Shown: piece after piece, positions 34,987-44,071 of the stretch
Position numbering within the stretch: the first letter of the stretch is position 1
Layout of the letters: each line of letters starts with the position of its first letter
Source: DATLMR01 sp964615905
Lineage (GTDB): Bacteria > Acidobacteriota > Blastocatellia > UBA7656
Assembly (NCBI GenBank): GCA_964615905.1
Contig: CAZTUB010000004.1
Span: 338,910-402,909, forward strand
Direction of reading: 5' to 3'
DNA: 64,000 nt
Position numbers and translations under genes: made by a program
Notes under the pieces: model-generated
What the model saw: the letters and a program-made list of their open reading frames with translations, nothing else
The model's database searches: none
What the model was told of the DNA's origin: nothing

Positions 34987-37125
34987 TTACTTGAACTTGA
35001 AGTTCGCGCGGTAGACACAGCCGTTCTTCAACTGAAGGACCAGTTGACGGCAGGTTCCAGCCCACGACTTCTCTGTCTTCCAAACGTAAGTATACTGATC
35101 GGACCCGGCGTCATAACTGAGGCTGCTACCTCCTGCTGTAAGAGTCTCTGTTATTTCAATGGGCGTGGCGCTTGTATCGCAAGCGATCACACCCGAAGCC
35201 GGGAAGCCTGGAGCAAAGATGTCCAGCCCTCTGTCTCCGTTCAGGCTAAACTTCACAGGAATTGCCCTGCCAGCATTGACTGAATTGAGCGCTGGCAGAT
35301 TGCTCACAGGTGAGAAGAAGCCCGTGAAGTTATCTGTCACAGTCACTGTGGCAGTACAGGTAGCCACGCCGGCCGAATTCTCAGCCGTAATAGTCACGGT
35401 GTAGACTCCGGGCGAGACCAGCGTACCGGCCGCTGGCGATTGAGTGACGATCACACTGCAACCGGTCGCCACGACTTCGTTGACAAGGTTAGGTATGGTT
35501 GCCTCACAATTGGCAATCACATTCACAGTCTTGTTCGTGGCGCAGGTGACAATGGTCGGCGGAGCTGACGCAAGAATCGTCACAGAGAAATTACAGCCAG
35601 GCCCTTGCGCGCTGGTGCAGCTGACAACCGTTGTTCCTATCGGGAACGTAGAGCCGGACGGCGGACTACAGGCTACCGTGCCGCAAATCCCGCTCGTCGT
35701 AGGAGCATCGTAAGTGACGGTAGCGCTACAGGCGTTTGCGCTGGCCGACTGAGTAATATCGCCAGGACATACGACAGTGCAAGCGCCTCCGCCCTCACCG
35801 TTGACTGTCACAGTGAAATTACAGGTGACCGTATTGCTTGGGCCGCCCGTCTGGCACACCACTGTTGTGATGCCCGTGGGGAAGCTTGAGCCCGACGGTG
35901 GATTGCAATCCGAGATACCGGCAGAGCAGTTATCATTTAGAGTCGGGGCCGGGAAGTGAACGACCGCCGAGCCAAAGCCGGGTGAGCTTTCATCCACCGT
36001 AACGTCAGATGGACAAGAGATCGTAGGCGGTTCCGGGTCTTCAACTATTACATTGAAGACGCATGGGCCGCCGGTTTCGCCAAGGCATATAACGCTCGTA
36101 GTTCCAGTAGGGAAGAAAGACCCCGATGCCGGAGTGCAGGTTATGGTGCCGCAACCGCTTCCGGTTGAGCTGGGCGTAAAGCTTACCGTAGCGCCGCACT
36201 GACCGGCTTCCTTATTTGTCGTGATGTCAGCCGGGCAGGTAACTTCGCAGGTTGATGCGGTGCCCTCCGGGATAGTAACCGATGCGGTGAACGTGTTGTC
36301 TACGTCAAACAACTCGTTCGTATCGCTGGTAACGGTCGCCGTGGCTGAGATGACCGCGCCGGCTGGCGCGTTCGAGTCTATCTGGTAGAAAAACGTGAAC
36401 TGCGCAGTGGTATTAGCAGGCAGACTATCTATCGTGCAAGTCGAGACCCCGGCGTTACTCGTCGGGTCCGTGCAATCGAATGCCGGGCCTGAGACTTGTG
36501 ACTTGGAGACGAACGTCGAGTTGGTTGCCACCGTGACGGTTAGCTCGACGTTTTCCGCCGCGTTCGGGCCTTTGTTTGTCACAAAGACAGAGAAGGGCGC
36601 GGTCGAACCGGCCGAGACCTGGAACGGGGCAGAAATTGGCGTCCACAGGTCGACAGCGGCATTGGCCGGGTCCTGAACAGTGAATGACGCAATGGCCACC
36701 CCGTTGTTCGAGGAATCGACGGTCTTTACTACCCACCTTCCGAGCTGAGCAGCAACCCCCGTTGGAAGTGTGATCGAGTCGCTTTGCGGGTCAGTAGTGA
36801 TCTCAGCACCAGAACCAAAGATTGTGCCGTCTGGAGCGGACCACTGGAATCGTCGTTGAGTCGGTACACCCTCTGCAACCGATCCGAGTAGCGACCCGGT
36901 AGCGACCGCGCATACCGTATCGCCAACATTAAAGATTATCTTCGGAGTCTCACAGTCGCTGTCGAATGTGCTTATGCTCTCCGAAGTCTGCGCAGTACTG
37001 AAAGGAGCGCGCAACATCATCACCACGAAAACGAGCATGCCTATTGAGGCAATCGTGGCAATGAAGCGTCTGCTCTTCAGTACGCGAACCGAGCATGGGC
37101 TTTTTGAAGCAGGGCGAGCCTTCAT
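34987..37125 (-). CDS. Secreted DUF11/HYR/PxKF-domain protein
   Basis: 712 residues. Signal peptide or signal anchor (about 20-46). An N-terminal Ig-like segment is followed by a DUF11 conserved-repeat domain (about 150-285, APFSVFVTNKGPNAAENVELTV), then at least three to four HYR-type Ig domains (about 290-600), each with a CPxDIT start and the PxGSxFPxGTTxVxC ending. The C-terminus has the PxKF signature AGRAIPVKFSLNGDRG (about 620-710). All are adhesion-type beta-sandwich modules with no enzyme. The start ATG at 37125 is preceded by GGAGAAAG, the same leader as the next gene. Probably a surface or matrix protein. Confidence 0.87.
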   Translation of the reverse strand: MKARPASKSPCSVRVLKSRRFIATIASIGMLVFVVMMLRAPFSTAQTSESISTFDSDCETPKIIFNVGDTVCAVATGSLLGSVAEGVPTQRRFQWSAPDGTIFGSGAEITTDPQSDSITLPTGVAAQLGRWVVKTVDSSNNGVAIASFTVQDPANAAVDLWTPISAPFQVSAGSTAPFSVFVTNKGPNAAENVELTVTVATNSTFVSKSQVSGPAFDCTDPTSNAGVSTCTIDSLPANTTAQFTFFYQIDSNAPAGAVISATATVTSDTNELFDVDNTFTASVTIPEGTASTCEVTCPADITTNKEAGQCGATVSFTPSSTGSGCGTITCTPASGSFFPTGTTSVICLGETGGPCVFNVIVEDPEPPTISCPSDVTVDESSPGFGSAVVHFPAPTLNDNCSAGISDCNPPSGSSFPTGITTVVCQTGGPSNTVTCNFTVTVNGEGGGACTVVCPGDITQSASANACSATVTYDAPTTSGICGTVACSPPSGSTFPIGTTVVSCTSAQGPGCNFSVTILASAPPTIVTCATNKTVNVIANCEATIPNLVNEVVATGCSVIVTQSPAAGTLVSPGVYTVTITAENSAGVATCTATVTVTDNFTGFFSPVSNLPALNSVNAGRAIPVKFSLNGDRGLDIFAPGFPASGVIACDTSATPIEITETLTAGGSSLSYDAGSDQYTYVWKTEKSWAGTCRQLVLQLKNGCVYRANFKFK

Positions 37126-37291
37126 ATTCTTTCTCCTTCCGGTTTTGCCGCAATTAAGAAAGGAAACCTGCGGCGCGCCTTATTTATGTGGAAGCGTGAT
37201 TGCCGGAGTCGGTCAGTTGGGCTAACAAGCTACCCACCGAGCGCCCCCCCGCCCTGCGAGGACGGGAGGCAGGCAAATTAAACAAGGCGCT

Positions 37292-38236
37292 TCAATTCTT
37301 AGTCAGAGCAGGCAAAGTGAAGGCCCCCGCTGCCGTGTTGTCTCGCAAGGTATTATCCGCGAACGTATTTGCAAGCCCGTTGCCGGCGGTCACCCCTGTA
37401 CCGTTGAAAGATATGGTTGTGCCTGAAACGCGAAGATTTCCCTGGTTGGCGGCGGCGGATGTCCCAGCCGAAAGGCCCGTGCCGTTGCTTGACACGACGC
37501 AGTCAACCACATCAATCACCGAAACCGGCCCGGCAGCCAGCACTTCCGATAGGACTCCGGTGTTCGAATTACCCGAAAATACGCTGTTACGCGCGGCTAT
37601 TCGAGTATTGTTCCTGCCGATAAGCCCAAAGGTGTTGTTTTCGGAAGAGGTTCTTTCGATCACCATGTTTACAATGCCTGCGCCGGCGTTCGACACGAAA
37701 ATGCCGACGTTGGAATTATTCCTTATGGAGGAATTCTTGACGTAGACCTCGGCATTGGCCGCTTGGTTGAGGCCGACATTGATGCCGTTTGTCATGTTGT
37801 TGATCGTAGCGTCTTCTACGTGCAGCGAGGCTCCGGCCAGGAACCTGACTCCATCGAGGCCGCCAGCTCCGCCAGCGCCGTTAATATTGAGGCCGCGCAG
37901 TATTACCTTGTCGGTCGTCAGCGCGTTTATGATGACGCCGTTTACCGAAGCGGCCAGAATCCCGCCCTGTACTTCATAGCAGTCTATCTTAATCGACTTT
38001 GTGATAGTAACTCCGCCGAATCCGCCCGGGTCTAAGCAGTTGATCTCGCCGCCAGCAGCGGTTTTGGATATTGCACCGGCGAAGGTCTTACACGGCGCGG
38101 TTCGGCTACAAGGATTTGCGTCATCGCCAACACCTGATACCCATGTTCGTGTCGCCTGTGCCTGAGCCAGTGTGGTGCAGAACAAGCAAGCAGTTAATAC
38201 GGCCATCATATTCAGCGCTAATCTAGTCGTCTTCAT
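37292..38236 (-). CDS. Secreted right-handed beta-helix protein
   Basis: 314 residues from the ATG at 38236 (GGAG 8 bases upstream); an in-frame ATG ten codons upstream is less likely. Signal peptide ends near AQAQA. The mature part begins RTWVSGVGDDANPCSRTAPC, typical of a family of secreted proteins of pectin-lyase fold, followed by parallel beta-helix rungs (IINALTTDKVILRGLNING and N/G-rich turns). No catalytic site is recognisable. Most likely an extracellular carbohydrate-binding or structural protein. It lies 167 bases upstream of the HYR gene on the same strand. Confidence 0.85.
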   Translation of the reverse strand: MKTTRLALNMMAVLTACLFCTTLAQAQATRTWVSGVGDDANPCSRTAPCKTFAGAISKTAAGGEINCLDPGGFGGVTITKSIKIDCYEVQGGILAASVNGVIINALTTDKVILRGLNINGAGGAGGLDGVRFLAGASLHVEDATINNMTNGINVGLNQAANAEVYVKNSSIRNNSNVGIFVSNAGAGIVNMVIERTSSENNTFGLIGRNNTRIAARNSVFSGNSNTGVLSEVLAAGPVSVIDVVDCVVSSNGTGLSAGTSAAANQGNLRVSGTTISFNGTGVTAGNGLANTFADNTLRDNTAAGAFTLPALTKN

Positions 38237-38769
38237 AGTCTTTCTCCTTCTGTTTCTGATTACCAATAGGTATAGGACGAGTTTCTCTCTAATCTTTCAC
38301 CTGTCTCACTAATAACAATCGACGTAATCCAGGACTCGATTTTTGCAAGGATTATCAAGCTATTCTTTGATGAAGCCTGATATGCGGTCAGATCACCTCA
38401 TAAGGTGAACAGGCCGATATGCCGATGAATTTGCGATCAAGCGCAAGGTAAGGTTGCTCTTGAATCCTGAAACCTATCAGGGCCAATCCAATCGAAAAAA
38501 CTGCTATAAGCGAGTCAAGAATCCCGCCTGAGAGCGGCAAAGTAATACTATTCACCACAGATGTCAACCCCTTTCGGTAAAATTCTTCACATATCTACGC
38601 CAGTGCCAGCCTGATCTTGGGTAAAGGAGTTACGAGCCGATCAGCCTTATTTAAAGAATTCAGGTGATAGGTGTTAACATACGGGCAAAAAAAGGCATAT
38701 TATACGTCCGGTCGTCGCGTGAGACCTTTCTTCAACGGTGTTATATGGTTCGAGTGGATGGAGTAAGAA
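38237..38769. other. Divergent intergenic region
   Basis: 533 bases without a gene between a minus-strand secreted beta-helix protein and a plus-strand DUF4440-like gene. AT-rich. A candidate plus-strand promoter is listed separately; nothing else is clear. Confidence 0.6.
38674..38703 (+). promoter_or_regulatory. Possible promoter of the SnoaL/DUF4440-like gene
   Basis: TTAACA (38674-38679), 18-base spacer, TATTAT (38698-38703), about 65 bases before the ATG at 38770. Confidence 0.4.
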
Positions 38770-39225
38770 ATGAGACAACTATTAAGAATGCTAGCCTGCG
38801 CAACTGTGGTTATGGGCAGTTTGAGCCCGCTTTCTGTTAGCACAACACAGGCGACAAATGTCGCTCAAGAGTTGATACGAATCGAGCACCGATTGGCTAA
38901 AGCGTTAGTTGAACGTGACCTTGAGGCATATAACAGCCTTCTGGCTGCGGACTGGACTACTATAGACCTGGCTGGCCGCGTACTGAGCAAGTCCCAGGTC
39001 TTGCAAGAGCTTTCGTCAAAGGACCGTGAGATCGAAGCGGCAACGATTGACGATATCAAGGTGAAAGAGCTAGGAGACGTGGCGGTAGTGACCGGGCGGA
39101 CTGTTGCTGCGGGTAGTTATAGGGGGCAACGGTCGAGCGTGGTTCTGCGATTCACGGATGTCTTCGTCAAGCGGGACGGGCGCTGGCAGGTTGTCGCATC
39201 GCAAGGCACGCAAGTATCACAATGA
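38770..39225 (+). CDS. Secreted SnoaL-like/DUF4440 family protein
   Basis: 151 residues. Signal peptide (about 1-27, ends near TQA). The mature part is one NTF2-like alpha+beta domain: IEHRLAKALVERDLEAYNSLLAADWTTIDLAGRVL, a central DIKVKELGDVAVVTGR, and the closing FTDVFVKRDGRWQVVASQGTQ typical of DUF4440. These proteins have varied or unknown roles. The ATG follows GGAG by 7 bases. It converges on the gene at 39287-40555. Confidence 0.88.
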   Translation: MRQLLRMLACATVVMGSLSPLSVSTTQATNVAQELIRIEHRLAKALVERDLEAYNSLLAADWTTIDLAGRVLSKSQVLQELSSKDREIEAATIDDIKVKELGDVAVVTGRTVAAGSYRGQRSSVVLRFTDVFVKRDGRWQVVASQGTQVSQ

Positions 39226-39286
39226 TAAGCCGTCAAGACCAAGTGCGCCGCTTAACAGGCGTATTCCCGACATCATAATGTTAGGC

Positions 39287-40555
39287 TCACCTTCTCCGGT
39301 TGAGCATTTCGTCAGGAGCCTCAAAGGCCAATGCTCGGATCGAGCGATGAGACAGGATGTAGTCAAAGGTCTGCTCCAGGTTGGAATACTCGTCACCGTG
39401 AGTCACAGCGTCGCTCCTTACGACCGCCGCAAGGTAGGGCTCTTTAGAATCTTTCAGCCCGTTATCTAATATTCTTCTCAGCGACCACGGATTGTAACTG
39501 AGATTGAGCGTCATATAGTTTTCCTGGTTGTCTACGTTGCGACAAGTCAGCTCTATCGGAGAATTTTTCAGATAGTAATTGGTGCCCGCCGCCTTCACGC
39601 GAATTAAATGAGCACGCCCATCTTTAAGGAAGGCCGGTACGACAATATTAAAACAGTGCCGGCCGTTGCCTTTGCCGGAAGCAAACAGGTCGGGTCTGAA
39701 GGTGGCCGCTGTAGCTGTAGTCAGCAAGACGTTATCATCATATATTTCCACATCGAGAGGCGAATCTGGCCGGTCTCTGTCGTAGACCCAGCCCGAAATG
39801 AGATCACAATCTACCTTATCGAGGTATCCTTCGTAGTCTCCGGCCGCCACGTCCTTCTTATAAAGGCCAGGCGGTTCCGGCGACCAGTCCGTGCCGCCTG
39901 CGCTAAGCGGTATTACCCATAACTTCCTCCCGAAAAAAGAGCCGGGTCTTCTAAAGTCGGCTTTTGATGGGCGATAAGGATATTGCGGAACCTCGCTGTA
40001 ATCCAAAAAAGAGCCGGTGAAAAACTCCTTGACTTCGCCGTCTTTCTGGCCCGGCTCAAGCGTCAGATCAAACCGCGCTCCCAGCTTTTCGACGAGGGCC
40101 AGAGTCCTATTATTCATCCAACGATCACCGAAGCGGAAATACAGGCAGGGTTGATCGAGCGATGCTCGGAAAGAGTCGAAGCCGAGTCGAACGCAATGGT
40201 TGACCCACTCCTGGTCGGCGAGGTCTACGATCCATTTACACAACTTTTCATCCCATCGCCAGGCATGAACGTGTAAACCTATGCCGTCTCCTGCGGCTTT
40301 GATCCCTTCAACCAGCGAAGAGTAGCGTCTCACTGCCCAGGCGGCTGTTCCGTAAGCGTGTTCGATCTGGGCGTCCATCCGAAAGAACCATAAAAAATGT
40401 GCCGGTGACCCGGTTGCGTCTTCAAGCCTTTGCCTGAGACGGCTGAAGTATTGATACGTGAGTTCAAAGCCACGCCAATCCTTTTGGAGATTCGGGGCGA
40501 TCAGTCGCTCGTCAGGTTCTACATCAATACATGTTACGACCGAGATCTTCTTCAT
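39287..40555 (-). CDS. Polysaccharide deacetylase-like protein with inserted GW-type beta domain
   Basis: 422 residues, no signal peptide. The N-terminal part (about 1-230) looks like a NodB-type barrel: TCIDVEPDE near the start, then GLHVHAWRWD, which could supply the metal-binding Asp/His residues. This assignment is tentative. Residues about 240-335 hold the domain also found in the lipoprotein at 23062-23523 (VDCDLISGWVYDRDRPDSP, GKGNGRHCF, ELTC). The remainder (about 340-422) returns to the barrel-like region (NPWSLRRILDNGL, THGDEYSN). Perhaps it modifies a glycan. No strong Shine-Dalgarno precedes the start. Confidence 0.7.
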   Translation of the reverse strand: MKKISVVTCIDVEPDERLIAPNLQKDWRGFELTYQYFSRLRQRLEDATGSPAHFLWFFRMDAQIEHAYGTAAWAVRRYSSLVEGIKAAGDGIGLHVHAWRWDEKLCKWIVDLADQEWVNHCVRLGFDSFRASLDQPCLYFRFGDRWMNNRTLALVEKLGARFDLTLEPGQKDGEVKEFFTGSFLDYSEVPQYPYRPSKADFRRPGSFFGRKLWVIPLSAGGTDWSPEPPGLYKKDVAAGDYEGYLDKVDCDLISGWVYDRDRPDSPLDVEIYDDNVLLTTATAATFRPDLFASGKGNGRHCFNIVVPAFLKDGRAHLIRVKAAGTNYYLKNSPIELTCRNVDNQENYMTLNLSYNPWSLRRILDNGLKDSKEPYLAAVVRSDAVTHGDEYSNLEQTFDYILSHRSIRALAFEAPDEMLNRRR

Positions 40556-40717
40556 AAAACCAGAGATTGAGACTAATCAGGTGTCTCATGTATAACATCT
40601 TTGAAATAAGCCGCTCAACCCTGTAGCCTATACTCGTTCTAGAAGCCGGAGGAGAATGAAACCCGGTAGAGACATTGCTACTGCCTATCAATCCGCAATG
40701 AAAACGGAGAAGTACAC

Positions 40718-41471
40718 ATGCAAAGGTTATTTTGTTTTGTACTTTTATGCTTTGCTATTGACGCTCGCGCTTTAGCTCAAGAGCTTGACCTGCCGCAGGC
40801 TGCTTTAAAAGATGAATCGGCGCTCGCCCAATCCATGCCCGGTCTTGCGAAACAAGCGAAAGCGATCTATCAGGAGGCTGATCGTGGTCGGTATCTCAAC
40901 ACTCTGTTCCGCCTGCAAGTAGTCGCCGGGCAATACAATGAAGCGGTTGTGCTACACTTCGAAGCCTGGTGGAGATGCGGAAGGCCACAGACCCGGCTTC
41001 CGCTCTTGTGATCCTGCCATTCGAGATACTTACGAAGGCCAGGGCGAAGCGGGCCACAGCGGGGCTGTCTTTGGACGAAGCGTTATCAAGGCAACCATAT
41101 ACAAGAAAGATATGGACAGCGGCGTGGTGTTGTATGAGGTAATGCCAACCGGCGAGTTGTTTCGCCTGTCTTACTTTCTAGGTCGCGCCGGTTATGCGAA
41201 AGACATGAGCGTGAGAAAGCTGCTGACGCCCGGCAAAGTCGAATCTATCCCGTTTGATTGAACCCTAATGGTGAGCCGGAGGTTAAGCAAAGGCAGTCGC
41301 CTGCTGGTTACATTGAATGTCAACAAGAACCCCTTTGCGCAAATTAACTACGGGACTGGAAAAGATGTAAGCGACGAGGATATAAATGATGCGAAAACGT
41401 CATTGCAGATAAAATGGCGTAACGACAGCTATGTAAAGATACTCGTCTGGAAAAAGACTGAAAACGCCGTT
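40718..41471 (+). pseudogene. Decayed CocE/NonD-family hydrolase (core deleted, frameshifts, nonsense codon)
   Basis: An ATG with GGAG starts a signal peptide and an N-terminal region ending VAGQYNEAV near 40948. A two-base insertion there shifts the frame; the next frame continues RSLVEMRKATDPASALVILP up to SLDEAL near 41075. The sequence then jumps to a C-terminal region of the same family in a third frame (DSGVVLYEVMPTGELFRLSY, KDMSVRKLLTPGK). That region is interrupted by an in-frame TGA at 41259-41261, where the family suggests Arg, and resumes VSRRLSKGSRLLVTLN up to about 41460. The whole alpha/beta-hydrolase catalytic core is missing. Family identity is from recognition of the terminal motifs. 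Confidence 0.82.
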
Positions 41472-41493
41472 GGCATCGTCGGAGGATATAGAG

Positions 41494-42303
41494 ATGACAC
41501 CCGTCGTAAAATACGTCGAGCTTCCCAATCTAGTCAGGCTCCCATATGTCGAACAGGGCTCTGGCTCAGGCGTGCCCTTGCTGCTCCTGCATGGCGTCAC
41601 GGATTCGTGGCGGTCTTATGAGCTTGTGCTCCCTCACCTGCCCGAATCCATCCACACTTTTGCGCTCACGCAAAGGGGGCACGGCGATGCAAGCCGCCCC
41701 GCGACGGGTTACCTGTTTCATGACTTTGCGTCAGACCTGGCCGCCTTTATGGACGCGCTTAAGATCGAATCGGCCGTTATCGCGGGCCATTCGATGGGAA
41801 GCGCAGTCGCGCAGCGCTTTGCCATAGATTACCCGGACCGTACGCTCGGAGTTGTGCTCGCGGGCTCGTTCGCCAGGTTGCGAGGCAACACGGCTGTGCA
41901 AGAGTTGTGGGATTCCGCCATATCGACTATGACCGATCCTGTCGATAGAGGCTTCGTCGAGGAGTTTCAACAAAGCACGCTGGCCCAGCCAGTGCCGCAG
42001 CCATATTTTGAAGCGGTTGTGGAGGAGAGCCTGAAAGTTCCTGCGCACGTGTGGAGGGCAACGTTTGAAGGGTTCTTGGAAGCAGACTTTTCAGGAGAGA
42101 TCAACAAGATCAAGGCTCCCACTCTTATTGTGTGGGGAGATCAGGACGCAATCTGCGGAAAAAGCGACCAGGAGACGCTCGTATCTGAGATAAAGGATTC
42201 GCAGCTGCTGGTCTATAAAGGCGCGGGACACGCGCTCCACTGGGAAGAGCCTGAGCGGTTCGCCGCTGACCTTACGGCCTTTGTCGAAAATAACTTCAGA
42301 TGA
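41494..42303 (+). CDS. Alpha/beta hydrolase
   Basis: 269 residues from the ATG at 41494, which has GGAGG 8 bases upstream; the in-frame TTG at 41470 is less likely. Cytoplasmic. The fold starts VELPNLVRLPYVEQGSG, then PLLLLHGVTDSWRSYE (oxyanion region) and the nucleophile elbow GHSMGSA near residue 93. The acid lies in WGDQDAIC and the catalytic His in GAGHALHWEEPERF. A complete Ser-Asp-His triad is therefore present. The substrate is not deducible; the family includes esterases, lactonases and haloperoxidase-like enzymes. The gene begins inside the tail of the pseudogene. Confidence 0.9.
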   Translation: MTPVVKYVELPNLVRLPYVEQGSGSGVPLLLLHGVTDSWRSYELVLPHLPESIHTFALTQRGHGDASRPATGYLFHDFASDLAAFMDALKIESAVIAGHSMGSAVAQRFAIDYPDRTLGVVLAGSFARLRGNTAVQELWDSAISTMTDPVDRGFVEEFQQSTLAQPVPQPYFEAVVEESLKVPAHVWRATFEGFLEADFSGEINKIKAPTLIVWGDQDAICGKSDQETLVSEIKDSQLLVYKGAGHALHWEEPERFAADLTAFVENNFR

Positions 42304-42427
42304 GCGCATGCTGCGAAGCCGTGCACCCGCGCTACCGAACGTGATACTTGGCAGCGCCGGGTGATTTGGATAAAATGAGCCCGCTACAGGCACTACATCC
42401 CACGCTGATTATTTGGGAGAGCGATTA

Positions 42428-43228
42428 ATGGTTAGAAGGGGTATGACTCAGGGTAACAATCTAAGCATTCTTTTCGTCGGCCAATGCCTCATGTCGGGCC
42501 ACGACAGTGTCGACCCTGCTTCAACATACGTAGGCCAGGCCATCTCTGGCGTGACAGAGCAGTTTCCGCAATTAAAGATAAAGTATTCGCGTAAGCACCT
42601 TCATCATCCCAAAGGCCTAAAAGCAATCCTGAGTCACAGGCTGATGGTCTCTCGGCCCGACATTGTTGTCATCAGCGCTATTGCCAGCTTCGCCGCTCTC
42701 TACACGCGCGTAAATATGCTTTATGAGATAGCCCCGGAGGTCATGGATACGGCCCGCGATTTTTTACAGAAGCTCCAATCCGCCGCGACCGGTACTGCTG
42801 TCCATCTAAAGCCTGAGACTTCTCTCGACAAGCTGGTCGCATTTCACCCACCCATCGAGATAGACGAATACGAGCAGATAATCGATAGAGGGGTAGAGAT
42901 GTGTAAGGCCAGTGGCGCGCGCGTGGTGATTGTAGGGCCGGGCCGTTTTAATGAAGATGTTCGGGACAACTACTCAATCCCTTCCGGCGATCTGCCCGGC
43001 GTTTTCGCCTCGATTAACGACATGGTCAGACGCGTCGGCGAGCGCGCGGATATTCCAGTTGTAGACGCGCAGGGGGCGTTGTCGGAACACAGCGGCGAGG
43101 TCTTCTTGCGCGATAATATCCGCTGGAGCCAGTTTGGCCATCATCTGGTCGCAAGAGAACTGGAACGTGTTCTCGCTTCAGAGATACTCCTGCTAAAGCC
43201 ATTAATTGTCGGCAATAACTCCGAATAA
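42428..43228 (+). CDS. SGNH-like protein of unknown function
   Basis: 266 residues from the ATG at 42428 (GGGAGAG upstream). The layout resembles an SGNH/GDSL hydrolase: a first strand ILFVGQCLMSG, a strand DIVVISAIAS where block III GxND would lie, then VVIVGPGRFNED, and a final RWSQFGHHLVARELE that keeps the WxxxGH His. The first block has Gln-Cys where the family has Asp-Ser, so it may be a cysteine variant or inactive. There is no signal peptide. Neighbouring genes give no clear pathway. I regard the function as unknown. Confidence 0.7.
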   Translation: MVRRGMTQGNNLSILFVGQCLMSGHDSVDPASTYVGQAISGVTEQFPQLKIKYSRKHLHHPKGLKAILSHRLMVSRPDIVVISAIASFAALYTRVNMLYEIAPEVMDTARDFLQKLQSAATGTAVHLKPETSLDKLVAFHPPIEIDEYEQIIDRGVEMCKASGARVVIVGPGRFNEDVRDNYSIPSGDLPGVFASINDMVRRVGERADIPVVDAQGALSEHSGEVFLRDNIRWSQFGHHLVARELERVLASEILLLKPLIVGNNSE

Positions 43229-43390
43229 AAACCTTCGGGGCGTTTCTGCCGATAACTCACAACCCGATTGATCTGTCACTTGAGCCAGGGGCTTAGAAGC
43301 AGACCGGGATTCTTCTGCGTTCTCTATTTGCCGCTCGCACGTAATAAGCAATAGTTCTGGAATATCCGACAGGCTATCGAACGAGGGCTT

Positions 43391-43942
43391 ATGAAATTGC
43401 GCTTCAACATCGCCTTTCTTGCTATTTCACTTATCACTGCGGTCTGTGCAACCGCGCTGGCTTCGCCGCCGGGACAAGACCCGCGTCTGCGCATTGACAG
43501 CTTGAGCCATCTGGCCGAGAACGCTTCGGAGTATGTGGAGGTTAACCTTGAAGGCCCAGCTTTGAGGACAACGCTCGGTTTACTCTACATGGAAAGATCG
43601 GCTGTCGGTACGAGCCTCAGGAGCCTGCTCTCGGAACAGGAGGCGATCTACATAAGGAGCTTCCAATTTGAAAAGGCGGGAGAATACTCCCCGTCCGACC
43701 TCACGGAAATTCGCGCGCAGCTAACCGGAAAAGGGTGGTCCAAAATCAACCGGCGACTGAGTAATTTGGGCTGCGCAGACCTTGAGCTTTACGCATACAG
43801 TGAGACAGGCAGCACGCGAGGGCTTGCCGTCATCTGCTCCGAGCCAAGCGAGCTTACCGTCATCAACCTGATAGGCCCTATAAAAATCGAGAGGCTTGAG
43901 CAGTTGTCAGCCTTGATCTATAGATCTAAGGCCAGGAGATAA
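43391..43942 (+). CDS. Exported hypothetical protein
   Basis: 183 residues. N-terminal signal peptide (about 1-26, cleaved near ALA-SPP). The mature part reads SLSHLAENASEYVEVNLEGP, RTTLGLLYMERS and IYIRSFQFEKAGEYSPSDL, a mix of helices and strands that may match proteins predicted as DUF4252-like. This resemblance is weak and is offered only as a possibility. The ATG follows GAGGG. It lies alone between the SGNH-like gene and the phosphopantetheinyl transferase. No catalytic motif seen. Confidence 0.75.
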   Translation: MKLRFNIAFLAISLITAVCATALASPPGQDPRLRIDSLSHLAENASEYVEVNLEGPALRTTLGLLYMERSAVGTSLRSLLSEQEAIYIRSFQFEKAGEYSPSDLTEIRAQLTGKGWSKINRRLSNLGCADLELYAYSETGSTRGLAVICSEPSELTVINLIGPIKIERLEQLSALIYRSKARR

Positions 43943-44071
43943 CTGAGGCTTCAAGCCAGGCTTGTGAAATCATGCTTTTTGATTAAGATATATCTTCGCG
44001 CGTATTTGTAGTTGAAGCTACTGCCCGCACTTTAGTGGATTTCTCTAGTTGGATTTCTCCGGTCGGCGTAT

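Noticed and set aside
41268..41621. Plus-strand frame after the TGA at 41259
   Set aside because: It is the continuation of the decayed hydrolase C-terminus, then runs out of frame into the alpha/beta hydrolase gene.
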